In this document: one piece after another, positions 55,158 through 64,000 of the stretch
How the letters are laid out: every line of letters starts with the position of its first letter
Numbering within the stretch: the first letter of the stretch is position 1
Source: Rhynchopus sp. YZ270_cl-10
Lineage: Eukaryota > Euglenozoa > Diplonemea > Diplonemida > Diplonemidae
Length of the DNA: 64,000 nucleotides
Direction: 5' to 3'
Assembly: GCA_964035575.1 (NCBI GenBank)
Contig: OZ037877.1
Coordinates: forward strand, 62,001-126,000
Notes under the pieces: model-generated
What the model was told of the DNA's origin: nothing
Seen by the model: the letters and a program-made list of their open reading frames with translations, nothing else
Database searches by the model: none
Made by a program: the position numbers and the translations under genes

Positions 55158-56321
55158 CATATTTTAAAATACACGCAGCTGTGAAAGATGAATGGACCTC
55201 ACAGCCTTCGCAACACATCTTTTTTGAGGAAAATCAATTTCAAACAACTTTCCATTAAGAAAGCAACACAAAAAAGGACGTTCAAAAAAAACGAGACATC
55301 CTTGTCTTTTTAGGAGTGAAAAGAAAAACGTGGGGAAGTAGAAAAGAAGAAGAAAAGGAAAAGTTTGAAAGATGAATCAATTAAACCAAACCTCCTGTGC
55401 TGAAATCGCCTTGAAAAAATATTGAAATGGTTGAGAAGATGAACCTTAAGAAGCTTGCTTTGGTAACCAAATATTGCTTCAGATGCACTTACTCAACTGC
55501 AGACACTTAAAAAAAGGGGGGGATTGTGTGCAAAAAGTACAAAAAAAGAAGGGGCTTTTGAACAAAAGAAAAATACTTATCACTTTGTCTGGGCAAACCA
55601 AAAAGGGTGGACAAAACAAGAATGCTAGGGGGAAACTGGTCTTTCTTTTTTCTTTCCTGTTTCAATGAACTCATGTAAAAAAGAAAGGGCCTCTTCGCTT
55701 TATGTTTACCTTTTAAAATACGATGCAAGTACCCCCCCCAAATACCCCAAAAAAGCGACAAAAAAAAATTACAAAAAAAAAAACTTGAAATATGAATGCC
55801 CAGACACGCTCTCGACGTCTTCTTATTCTCGGCGAACACTGCCCTGGACGCGTCTACAATGACCCCTTAAAAAGAAGGAAAAAGTTGGTAATGTAGACTC
55901 AGCACCAAAAGCAACCACCCGTTAATTCACGAACACACTCTCACACAACCTGTGCAGACTAGCACATGCCGCGACAGGGGCAGACGAGCAGGTCACAACA
56001 TGTCGAGATGTAGGGAAAGAACGTGACCCACCCACCCCACCGATGCACACTACTTACAAAAACACAACCCCCACTCTACTCGCTGAGAGAAATAACGGGA
56101 GAGGGAGAGAGGGGCTTGGGGGGACCGGAAAACAATCAAAAAATAGCTATTCAATCAACGGGGGGGATATTTCCGACAATTTCAGGGCCGTGATGGGGAA
56201 TGGCAAAATCACGCCCAAATAGCGGAGTAAACAAGAAGGGCACTGACACCCTGCTTTAGGGAAAAGTGCTACGTTTTGCTAAGTGCTAGACCACAAAGGA
56301 TTCTCTCGCCAAAAAAAAAAG

Positions 56322-56388
56322 TGAAGTTATTAATGCAGGCACCTCCGACTGACCCACGTACGATGCCAGCCATCCGGATGAAAGCACA
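56322..56388. repeat. Type member of the GATGCCAGCC repeat family
   Basis: GCAGGCA pairs with TGCCAGC (one mismatch) around CCTCCGACTGACCCACGTA. The conserved end is GATGAAAGCAC. Other members are at about 16177, 23327, 38122, 50090 and 57131. Confidence 0.75.
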
Positions 56389-56778
56389 AGTACCCTGCGG
56401 CCAACAACAGAAGATGTAAAAAGGAAACCTAATGACTGGCCCGTACCGTAAGAGAACGAGGGCGGTTCACAACCGCTCGACAGCCGGCGGCCCACCTTCC
56501 GTTAAAAAAAAAAAATGGTATCATTTGCGCCTGTTGCAAAAAAAAGAGATATTTTTTCGTAAAATGAATGTGCTCTCTTGTGCACATCAAAAGGGTCTGT
56601 TTTGAGAAACTATGGGGACACGTTGTTAAAAAAATGTAAAAAAAAAAGGGGGAAAATAAACGTTTGTAAGATGAACCTAAGCCTCTTTATGCTGAATTAC
56701 CTAATAGCTTACCTTCGGAAAAAAAAAACATAGTTGACAATTATCTCTGCTGTCAAGGGGAATGGGTGTGATGGTGTG

Positions 56779-56838
56779 ATGGTGCTCTGGGAGGGGTCGA
56801 TATTGACAGGTCGCTGACCGATTTCCCATAGCACCATG
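56779..56838 (-). mobile_element. GGTGCT-bounded element with GACAGGTC repeat, copy 3
   Basis: The shortest copy: GGTGCTCTGGGAGGGGTCGA, then ATATTGACAGGTCGCTGACC and the end CCCATAGCACC. It has one full and one partial GACAGGTC repeat. Left and right ends match copy 1. Confidence 0.75.
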
Positions 56839-58382
56839 TGAGAGGAAATTTTGAACGAGAATGAAACGAACAGGAGGGGGGAATAAAAGAAGAGAAAGAA
56901 AAAAAACTCAGATGGGGGCAAAAAAAAGTGAAATTTGACAGTGCAAATAAAGCATCGGGGACGCAGGCACTGCCAAAAATAAAACGGTCTCTTTTTTGGC
57001 GGCATCGTTGCATTTTTTTCGTCTATCTTTCCGGTTCAAATATCTTCTGCAAATTCATGTATTATTATTTTTTAACTTTTGGTTGTTCAGACACCTATTG
57101 TTTGGATGGAAAAAGAGAGAGAGAGAGAAATGGTAGTTTGTTGATGCAGGCAAACACATCTCCGACTGACCCACATATAATGGCAGTCATTGGGATGAAA
57201 GCACAAAAAAAAAATACCCTATAAAAAAATGAGTATGGCTCGCTGTGCGAGGACATATCTTCAAAAATAAAAATTGCTCTGATTTTAGACTATCACAGGA
57301 TCACAGCTTTTCTTCACAGGATCCATAAAAGAGCGCAAAATAGATCACACATCTGTTCGGTTGTTTGTTTTTTTTCCTTTTCTTTTCAAAACAACAATTT
57401 TTTTTTTTGAAAAATTAATCTTGTTTGTGCGCAATTCGCAGATTTTGTTATATAAAATGTTCATGATGTGCTGGTTTCATTTATTTTCTTGTTTTTTTTT
57501 TTGTTTTTTCTTTGTTAATCTGTTTTGGTTAAGTGTCGCTGCCGTGCAAGACTATCCAGAAAATCCATTTTTCGCTTTTCCCCAATGAGTTTTTTTTCCC
57601 CCTAAATCCAACCCCCCACGTTCACGCCACGTTACCCATAGATTTCTCACAATTAAACACAACACACACTCACATTTAGGCAATGTTTTTGCCCTTATGA
57701 ACTACCATTCTGCTTTCAAACGCATTCACTACTTATTTAAGTTGCACAACACTTCACTCGCACCTGTACATAAACCATCCTTTCAGAAAACTTGGTTTGT
57801 ATTAGTGTAGACACCCGAGGATGAACTCCACTATCCTTTTTTCAACACAAAAAAAAATCCCCCACAGGGAGGGAGAGGGAGGGACTTTACTGCAAGCATC
57901 ACGACTCATGTAACCCCTTTACCCTAATCTGGATTCTCATACCCAAAAAAATATACAAAAGAGGAACTTAAGCCCATTGTTCAGGGACACAATAGTTGAG
58001 GATTACATGAAAATAAAAATAAATCTGGTAAGATGAATGCCTGGGCAACAACACGCATCAAAACCAAAAAGAAAAGAAAAAAGAAAAAAGAAAAAAGAAA
58101 AAAGAAATCTCTGCTACCAGGTCGTGGGCTGGACCTAAAACTGCATCCGGGGGTCCTTTCGTGGCACTTCCTCCAGAAACCCTGTGAAGGTCTTGGCCTG
58201 AGGGTACAAAGTGCTGGGATGGCTAACCCTGGGAAATGAAGGTGGTCACACACTGTGGAGGTACACACCCGATCCCTAATGAGTCAACACTACACCTAGG
58301 TGCCGGCCTATTACTCGTCTAGTAGGCAAGGGGGAAGTACAGACACCACCGCAGCCAGGACACCTCCCTGAGGCTCTTTACA

Positions 58383-58527
58383 ATGATGAGAATATTAACC
58401 AAAACCCCACACCAAGTGTGACTCTCACTCACACCGCTGGCGGGCACACTTCGGCACGTGCCTGTGAGGGCTGCCCTGATTGATCTTCCCAGTAACTAGC
58501 GAATGCTGCCTGAGTATAAAAAAAAAG
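58383..58527 (+). repeat. 140-nt dispersed repeat with A-tail, copy 2
   Basis: Second copy of the repeat at 36645-36785, with about 85-90% identity by eye and the same orientation and A-tail. Confidence 0.75.
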
Positions 58528-58661
58528 AAAAGGGAACACACTGGAACAAAATCAGCGCAGAACAGAAGACAGGGAGTATCTATGTACACAGGATGAAGGC
58601 CCCTTCCCTCTTCCTTACCCTCACTTTTTTTTTTTTTTTTTTGTCAAAAATCATTTAGTCC

Positions 58662-58819
58662 ATGGATGTCCAAAGTACTCTTTCACTTTCTTTTTGGGTG
58701 ATCAAGCACCAAAAAAGTGATCAAATAATGCAAAGGGTCAAATACTTCAAGCATTTACTACGTAGTACTGGGTTTTTTGGACTTTCGAGTACTGCCATTC
58801 AAGTACTTTGGACATCCAT
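58662..58819. mobile_element. Small element with 19-bp inverted ends
   Basis: CATGGATGTCCAAAGTACT at the left is the exact complement of AGTACTTTGGACATCCATG at the right. The interior holds further AGTACT motifs. It sits just downstream of the BAR-protein stop codon. No target duplication is obvious. Confidence 0.75.
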
Positions 58820-58866
58820 GTATAATTTTTTTTTTCCAAAAAAACCCCCCCTTTTTTTTTACAAAA

Positions 58867-60426
58867 CTACGACGATTCCTCCACTGCCTTTTCTCCCTCT
58901 CCTGCTGCTGGTGGTGAGTCTTCTGACTGCTTCTCTTCCACGGCTGCTGCTGCTGTCTCTGTTGCTGCTGCCACCACTTCACTTGCCACTTCTGGCACCT
59001 CTGGCACAGGAACAGCCTCCTCCACCACTGGTGTCGAAGGTGTCACAGGCGTCTCCTCTGTGGGGGTAGGGTCGATGTGCTCAGCCGCCTCTCGCGTCAA
59101 TGCAGCAGGGTCGGAGGGCTTGTCGGAGGAGATGGGCGACGTGGCTGTAGAGGGAAAGGGAAGTAAAAGAGACTTAAAAAGATAACTGTCTGGGAAACGC
59201 AGTACAGGACACATGGATGAGACACACCAGAAATAATATATGGAATTCATGTGACCTCTCTCTTGGCCATGAGACAACAATGCTTGCTGCTTCTTTCCCC
59301 CCAAAAAAAATATCAAAAAAACCATACGCTGCTCATCCACCCCTACTGCTCCTGCGTATGCCATCACTCCGCTCACTGGTGGCGGCACGTTCGCCAGCGC
59401 TGCTGGCGTCGCGAGAACTGGCGTCGGCGTCTCGCCCAGCGGAGGCGGGTGGCTGCCGAGGGAGACGGGGGGCTCTGGCTTGACGGGCGTGATGGGGCTG
59501 CTGGGCACTGACGCGGCATCGGCAGTGTCGTCCTTCACGGGCAGGGAGGCTGCTGACGCGGTGGCTTCTAGCCGTGGCGACTGTGTTTGCTGCTCTGCTA
59601 CTGGAGACGGGCAACGCTCGTTTGATGCGGAGACTGCGACCACGGGGCTGGACGGCGTGGAGTGCAGCGCATCGCCCCCAGGCACAGAGGAGTCCTGCTT
59701 CGCAAACACAGCACCGCCGTTCTGCGCAAGCTCGAAGATGAGCTTGACACCAAGCATCATCTTGCCTGCCTGCTCCAGGTAGTCGCCCACGAACGCAGAG
59801 AGGTTGTACGCCGTCATCTTGAAGACGTCGTCCTTGACAGAGGACACCTTCGTCATCTCCTCGATGCTGCGTTGGTTGCTCACTTCGTACGCCTTGCCTG
59901 CGGTTTCGACGTCAATCTTCCAAGCCTTTAGGGTTCCGTCTGTGTCCAGCTCCTTCCTCTTCTTGGTGAGCTCTGCCTCACGCTTGATGGTCTTTTCTTT
60001 GACAGCGTCGAAGTCGAGACGACGCTTGCCACGTTCCTCTCTGACGTGCTCGAGGGCTTTGATGTCAGCGTCGAGCTTCTTGAGCACGCTGATGGCACCA
60101 CTGCTGAGGTCGTCCTGCAGCTTGTCGAGGAGGGGCTGCTCGCATTCGTTGCCAAGCGTTTCGAGCTTCTCGACCATCTGCTGGCAGGTGGGCGACAGCT
60201 CCATGCTCTGCGTCACCTTGGTCAGCTCGGACGTCATCTTCCCGTAGTGCTTCCACATGATGCGCACACCCTCAGAGAAGCCTGCAATCACCTTCGGCAG
60301 CTCCCTCGCTGTCTTCTGGAGACGGACCAGCTCGCGCTCGAGGTCGTCGTACGCCTCGTCGTGTGTGCCCTGCGAGACCCCCACCTTCTGCTTGGCCGCC
60401 TGCGCTCCTCTTAACAAGCGCTTCAT
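58867..60426 (-). CDS. BAR-domain-like membrane-shaping protein
   Basis: Exons are 60426-59328 and 59144-58867, with a 183-nt intron (GTATGG...CCTCTACAG, phase 1), giving 458 aa. The ATG at 60426 is chosen over the longer open frame because a CCCTCACAG acceptor lies 21 nt upstream. The first 230 residues start with a basic amphipathic segment (MKRLLRGAQAAKQKVG) and continue as long charged helices with heptad-like spacing (LVRLQKTARELPKVIAG, VLKKLDADIKALEHVREER), as in amphiphysin/endophilin BAR dimers. The rest is Pro/Ala/Glu-rich and disordered; no SH3 domain is seen. BAR dimers bind and bend membranes in endocytosis and traffic. The identification rests on helix pattern and layout, not on invariant residues. 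Confidence 0.65.
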   Translation of the reverse strand: MKRLLRGAQAAKQKVGVSQGTHDEAYDDLERELVRLQKTARELPKVIAGFSEGVRIMWKHYGKMTSELTKVTQSMELSPTCQQMVEKLETLGNECEQPLLDKLQDDLSSGAISVLKKLDADIKALEHVREERGKRRLDFDAVKEKTIKREAELTKKRKELDTDGTLKAWKIDVETAGKAYEVSNQRSIEEMTKVSSVKDDVFKMTAYNLSAFVGDYLEQAGKMMLGVKLIFELAQNGGAVFAKQDSSVPGGDALHSTPSSPVVAVSASNERCPSPVAEQQTQSPRLEATASAASLPVKDDTADAASVPSSPITPVKPEPPVSLGSHPPPLGETPTPVLATPAALANVPPPVSGVMAYAGAVGVDEQRMVFLIFFLGGKKQQALLSHGQERGHMNSIYYFWCVSSMCPVLRFPDSYLFKSLLLPFPSTATSPISSDKPSDPAALTREAAEHIDPTPTEETPVTPSTPVVEEAVPVPEVPEVASEVVAAATETAAAAVEEKQSEDSPPAAGEGEKAVEESS

Positions 60427-60529
60427 TTGATGTGAATGGGGGTGTGTCTGTGAGGGTGAGAGATGAGAGGAAGTGAAGCGGAAGGAATCAAGGAAACCTT
60501 TTTGGGTCGGTTGCGCTTTGGCAAGCCAA

Positions 60530-60900
60530 AGCCAGAGACGAAGCCCGAGCAAAGAAATTTCCGGTGGAGAAGCCGGTTGTGAAGAAGAGGGATCCGGCGC
60601 GCCAGAAGGCGCATGAGGAAAACTTCTCTCTGGACTTCGGCGGTCAGAGGGTAAGAGGCGGTGCCCGTACTCCTGAAGAAATGCACTCGGCATATACGGT
60701 CCACAACTTTCTACACATCTCATGTGTAAGATGGAGGCCGAACACAACGCCGCGGCACGGATCATCCCGCGCCAAATTGCTATGGAGCCTGACCCCGATT
60801 GTGGACCTGATGCGCCGTAACTGCGTACGAGCTGTTCCGACGCCACACCCGACGCCAGGCAAAGCGGCTTGCGGCTACTCCTCCACATCCTCAACACTAA
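60530..60900 (+). pseudogene. Coding-like relic on the plus strand
   Basis: Positions 60530-60900 have the GC content and amino-acid make-up of coding DNA on the plus strand (KKFPVEKPVVKKRDPARQK, then NFSLDFGGQR). Its coding character changes frame part of the way through, so it looks like a broken gene or element piece. It lies upstream of the BAR gene and is the only coding-like signal on the plus strand between 16 and 64 kb. The family is not recognised. Confidence 0.4.
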
Positions 60901-61517
60901 ACAACTGGCTCTCCGCCGCTCAATCGATCGGAACTAAATTCAAACAACGCTTCAAACGCTTTTTGCATACTACGAACCGGGGTTTTTGCGTGAAAAGCCT
61001 GGTACGATGAACCTAAGCCTTTGGTAGAACAGAATCCCATCTTCAGAAAACAACCCAATGGGGACAGTTGTGCCTCTTCATAGGGCGCAGGTAGGATTAG
61101 ACTCATATACTTTCAGTTCACAGAATTGAAAGTATTTGCGAGGGTCAGGTAGAGAAAAGAGAGAGAGAGAGAGAGGAAAACAACAGGGTGTGTGGTTGTT
61201 AGAGCTATTGGCTTTGTAGTGCGCTTCCCCCCCTTTACCTCGTTAGTGGGAGGCGAGGGGGGGTGGTTTGTTGGGCGAAGGGTAGCGTTCTCTCTCACCG
61301 TTTGTTTTTCGTTTTTTCTGTGAAAAAAAAATATCGGGCCACAAAACAAAAATAATCACACTCGGTTGGCCGTTTTTAAATTCAAAACCCATCATCTCCC
61401 ACCCCCCTGCTTCCTGTCGCACGGCAAAAACAGTGCTGCAAGATTGAACCCTGTTACCCCATTCCCCGTTCACCTTTCACCCACTCCTCTCCTTGTGAGG
61501 CTCCGTACCTCGCCCCC
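60901..61517. other. Intergenic stretch
   Basis: It holds a GATGAACCTAAGCC hairpin-family relic (61003-61045). The 45-nt segment GATTAGACTCATATACTTTC...GTATTTG (61092-61137) also occurs at 33710-33753. A short GA run follows. I see no gene. Confidence 0.6.
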
Positions 61518-62964
61518 TCACTCCGGCTTGTAGCCAGGTGTGCCACGTGGTGCTTTGTTTGAGGAGGGAGGTGCACGCACGGTGACACCTATCCTGTCGA
61601 GCACAGCAGGAGGCATGGCGAACACCTGTGTTGTGTGGTGAAGGGTGAATGGGTGAAAGGGGGGATATTTGATTGGCAGATATGGTGTGGCTCGTCTGCG
61701 CACATTTTTTGTTGCCATATTTCAGCGGAAAATAAAGTTGACTTTACAAAGCCCTCTCGTGAACAGTGTACCTTGGTACAATGACCGGCACCAGGGTGGA
61801 CACCCCAACCATGCAGTCCTACAATCCATTTCGTGGTTTACATCTGATATCAAACCCCATTCCATACCGGCTCAATCTCATTCAGCGTCAACCCCTCCTG
61901 CTTGTACCCTAGCAGCGACAGCCCTGCGATGCCGAAGAACGTGTGGAAGACATCTGCCATGTTACCTGGCTTGTCCGCCACACCGCCTTCTGTGTCTTGG
62001 CACTCGAGGATGAAGGAGATGAGGGCAGAACGGTCGATCCAATGAAGCCGCCCAAGCATGGCGAGGGAGGAGATCACCCACCACGAGTAGCAGACGTCCG
62101 ACTTCTTCTCGGGACGTCCGTTGAGGCCTCCGTCGGGGACTTGGCGCTCACAGAGCCACCATGCGAGCTTGTCGGTGTCGATCTCGTGCAGCCTGCCTGC
62201 CACCGCCAGCACGCCCACACAACAGAACACATAGGCCCCATGCGACTCCTGACCAGGGGCCACGCCAAACCCGCCGTCCCAGTTCACAGTGCGGAGGACG
62301 TACTGCACAGAGGCTTCCACGTCGATCTCCTCAAGGCGGCCAAGCAGCGCCAGGCAGTTGAACGCACAGTACGTGAAGCGGTGGTCCACCTCTCCCCATT
62401 CATCGCCACGGAAGGAGCCGTCGGGGAGTTGGTGGCTTTTCATGACTGTGGGAGAAAGTTTTTTTGTTTTTGTGGGGGAAAAAAAGAAGTTTACAGTGCA
62501 AAACGCCTCTGGGGTCATCGTACTCCAGACGCAGTGGAAAAAGAGAAGGAAAGACACTGGGATGATATTCTGGGGTTCAAAAAAAGGGGTAAAAAAAATA
62601 ATCTGGCTTGCATACATGAGACCACAGCATCGACGTCTATAGCGTCTAGCCTGTCATAGAGTATAAGGATCTGCACTGCCGACAGTGTGTACACCATGTG
62701 TGGGTCGTGCCCGATGTTCCCACCAAACCCACCACCCTCCGCCTGGCACGCAGCAACGTGCGTCACGATTCTGTCCTTCTCCATCATATCCTCCTTCCCC
62801 AGCAGGAACATCGCACTGAGCCCCCAGTACGCACCGCTCACCCGCAGGTGCTCCGTTACCCAGTACTCGAAGGTGTCTGTCTGCCGGTCCAACCCTTCGA
62901 TGTACACTGCATGCTTCTCGGGGTCCAGGGTGGGGAGCGCTGCTGCAGGGGTGGCCTCAGACAT
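61518..62964 (-). CDS. RABGGTB: Rab geranylgeranyltransferase beta subunit
   Basis: Exons are 62964-62616, 62445-61868 and 61625-61518, joined in phases 1 and 0 to give 344 aa, close to the usual 330. Introns of 170 and 242 nt both start GTATG. The intron boundaries are supported by restored family sequence on both sides ([19 protein letters not shown], then [10 protein letters not shown]; and NEIEP, then VFAMPPAV). [20 protein letters not shown] is diagnostic of the Rab-specific enzyme rather than the farnesyl- or type I geranylgeranyl-transferases. Zinc ligands are present: Asp and Cys in KSDVCYSWW, and His in ADVFHTFFG. With an alpha subunit and Rab escort protein it attaches two geranylgeranyl groups to Rab GTPases. 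The genome has AG directly before the ATG (CTTCCATAG-ATG), so the 5' untranslated region would come wholly from a spliced leader. Confidence 0.95.
61737..61855 (+). repeat. 115-nt dispersed repeat inside an intron, copy 1
   Basis: Contains AAAGCCCTCTCGTGAACAGT, GTGTACCTTGG, then AACCATGCAGTCCTAC and CATTTCGTGGTTTACATCTGA-type sequence. It fills much of intron 2 of the Rab transferase gene, in the antisense direction. Full-length relatives are at 63328-63440; shorter ones at 54371-54425, 23879-23930, 38256-38298 and 47574-47614. Confidence 0.75.
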
Positions 62965-63730
62965 CTATGGAAGTAGGGGGGATGGTGGTTAGTGGGGTTA
63001 GGGGGTGAGGGGGTGCTTCTGCATGGTGTGGGATGTTGGTTGAGGCCTAGTGAGGGTAATTCTTGCGCAGAATGGCCCCTAGGTGTGTAGCAAAAGGAAG
63101 TGGACAATGGAGGAGGGGGGGTATGTGGGAGTTTTTGTTTTGCAGGATTTTTTCTGTTCGGTGCGGGCGCAGGTGTTCCCTCATGTGCTCTCATCGTGCC
63201 AACCCTGGAAAGGGTGGTAGAGGGAGGGGAGAGGGACGTCTTGCATGGCATCAAGACGTCGTGGAGAGGAAATGTGTCGAAAGACAATTTGTTCTACCCC
63301 GAAACAGCTGAATACACTGAAAAAAAAATTTGATATGAAATACAACAGCCTGCTCGTGGCAGTGTGCCATGGTACATAACCGGCTGTACCGTGGATACCC
63401 AACCATGCAGTCCTACATCCATTTCGTGGTTTACATCTGAAAGATACCTCGTGTACACAGAGTAAGTTGTAAAGATGGGAAAAGTACACAAAAAAAAGCA
63501 AGCTCACATCCCCCCCCCATAACACCACAACTAAGAGGTGTAACATTGTAACATCTGGCCGGTTTTTTTCCACCTAATGTACTTTTGGTTTGAAGAGTGT
63601 ATTTCAGCACCTCTCCCTATCCTCCCCCATTACCTTCTATGAGACTACAATATTGTTGTTTTTGTACAGAAAAATCGTTTCTCTGCCCGAACTCGCATTA
63701 TCACCCCCCCTCGGTCCCCCCCTCCTCTTG
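62965..63730. other. Intergenic stretch
   Basis: Lies between the Rab transferase start and the stop of the next gene. Apart from the dispersed repeat at 63328-63440 nothing is recognised. Confidence 0.6.
63328..63440 (+). repeat. 115-nt dispersed repeat, copy 2
   Basis: Same repeat as at 61737-61855, with GAAATACAACAGCC.GCTCGTG at the left and AACCATGCAGTCCTACATCC...GTGGTTTACATCTGA at the right. AACCA and TGGTT form a stem. Confidence 0.75.
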
Positions 63731-64000
63731 TCAGTCGTCCTCCATGCTTGCAACACTCTCGGGAAGTTCAAACACTGTATTGGGTTTCCTTCCTACACGC
63801 GGGAGGCACGCGAGGTAGCGTGACTGGTTCAGCTTCACTATGCCACCCGACCCCATGCCGGCATCCACAGGCAGCACCGCACCTGCCGCGACACCTGCCA
63901 ACACACCACCACCACCACCACCACCCACACTGTCCACACCCTTCATCTTCTTGACGTGTGCCGCATCCTTGTCTTGCCCCTGCTGCACTAACTCTGCTAC
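63731..64000 (-). CDS. C-terminal part of an unrecognised gene, cut by the window edge
   Basis: The frame is open from the right edge (codons VAELVQQGQDKDAAHVKK) to the TGA at 63731-63733, about 89 codons. It has a Gly run and ends FELPESVASMEDD. Coding character is good and the strand agrees with all neighbouring genes. No family is recognised, and the start lies outside the window. Confidence 0.6.
   Translation of the reverse strand, partial: VAELVQQGQDKDAAHVKKMKGVDSVGGGGGGGVLAGVAAGAVLPVDAGMGSGGIVKLNQSRYLACLPRVGRKPNTVFELPESVASMEDD

Larger units (their letters stand above)
54676..58866. other. Intergenic stretch rich in hairpin repeats
   Basis: I see no gene. Hairpin-family members lie at 55003-55040, 55118-55157, 55184-55224, 56322-56388, 56561-56590, 56664-56705, 56938-56974, 57131-57204, 57229-57265 and 57804-57832. 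There is also one GGTGCT-bounded element (56779-56838) and one SINE-like repeat (58383-58527). Near the right end, CATGGATGTCCAAAGTACT at 58662 and AGTACTTTGGACATCCATG at 58801 form a 159-bp inverted-end element. Confidence 0.65.

Noticed and set aside
60427-60897. N-terminal extension of the BAR protein from the longer open frame
   Set aside because: The extension lacks BAR-like sequence, overlaps a plus-strand relic, and a good 3' splice acceptor lies between it and the ATG at 60426.

Overview
This is nuclear DNA of a eukaryotic protist. Seven complete genes and one gene cut by the right edge lie between 16.6 and 64 kb, and all read on the minus strand. Four of the complete genes carry ordinary spliceosomal introns. 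I placed nine introns; every one starts GTATG and ends AG, and five are only 44-65 nt long. Six of the seven complete genes have a pyrimidine-rich stretch ending in AG 0-27 nt upstream of the ATG, as expected if mature mRNAs receive a spliced leader. One-strand gene order, probable trans-splicing, conventional cis-introns and a VIPER-like tyrosine-recombinase retroelement together suggest Euglenozoa, most likely a diplonemid. That assignment is inference: I saw no rRNA, tRNA or spliced-leader gene.

Positions 1-14,949 are two full units and one shortened unit of a nearly identical 5.77-kb tandem repeat. Each full unit is a mosaic of poly(A)/poly(T)-ended retroposon pieces in both orientations, blocks of a GTGCAC-core 15-mer, a GC-rich minisatellite, a heptamer array, and one minus-strand reading frame with an acidic middle and an RG/GK-rich end. 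The third unit is rearranged and runs into a pure 8-bp repeat at 14,974-15,430.

From 16.6 to 22.7 kb lie a secreted berberine-bridge-type flavin oxidase and a secreted subtilisin with CUB-like C-terminal domains. Positions 25,210-30,503 hold a VIPER/Ngaro-type tyrosine-recombinase retroelement with split direct repeats, sitting inside a GA microsatellite. Positions 30.7-40.5 kb have no gene but several small DNA transposons, among them a 686-bp hAT-like element with a perfect 8-bp target duplication. A two-pass membrane receptor with a Cache-type outer domain and a degenerate nucleotide-cyclase domain follows at 40.5-42.9 kb.

From 46 to 64 kb lie a Gln-rich protein, an AlkB-like protein with low-complexity arms, a BAR-domain protein, the Rab geranylgeranyltransferase beta subunit, and the last exon of an unrecognised gene.

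The most unusual content is between the genes. It includes several families of short hairpins (30-140 nt), dispersed in intergenic DNA and introns. One family keeps a CTCTCGT-type loop while its stem changes on both sides. Another consists of small elements bounded by GGTGCT-type inverted ends and filled with variable numbers of a GACAGGTC-type direct repeat. The genes have diverse roles (membrane traffic, lipid or membrane shaping, signalling, secreted digestion or oxidation) and do not form one pathway.
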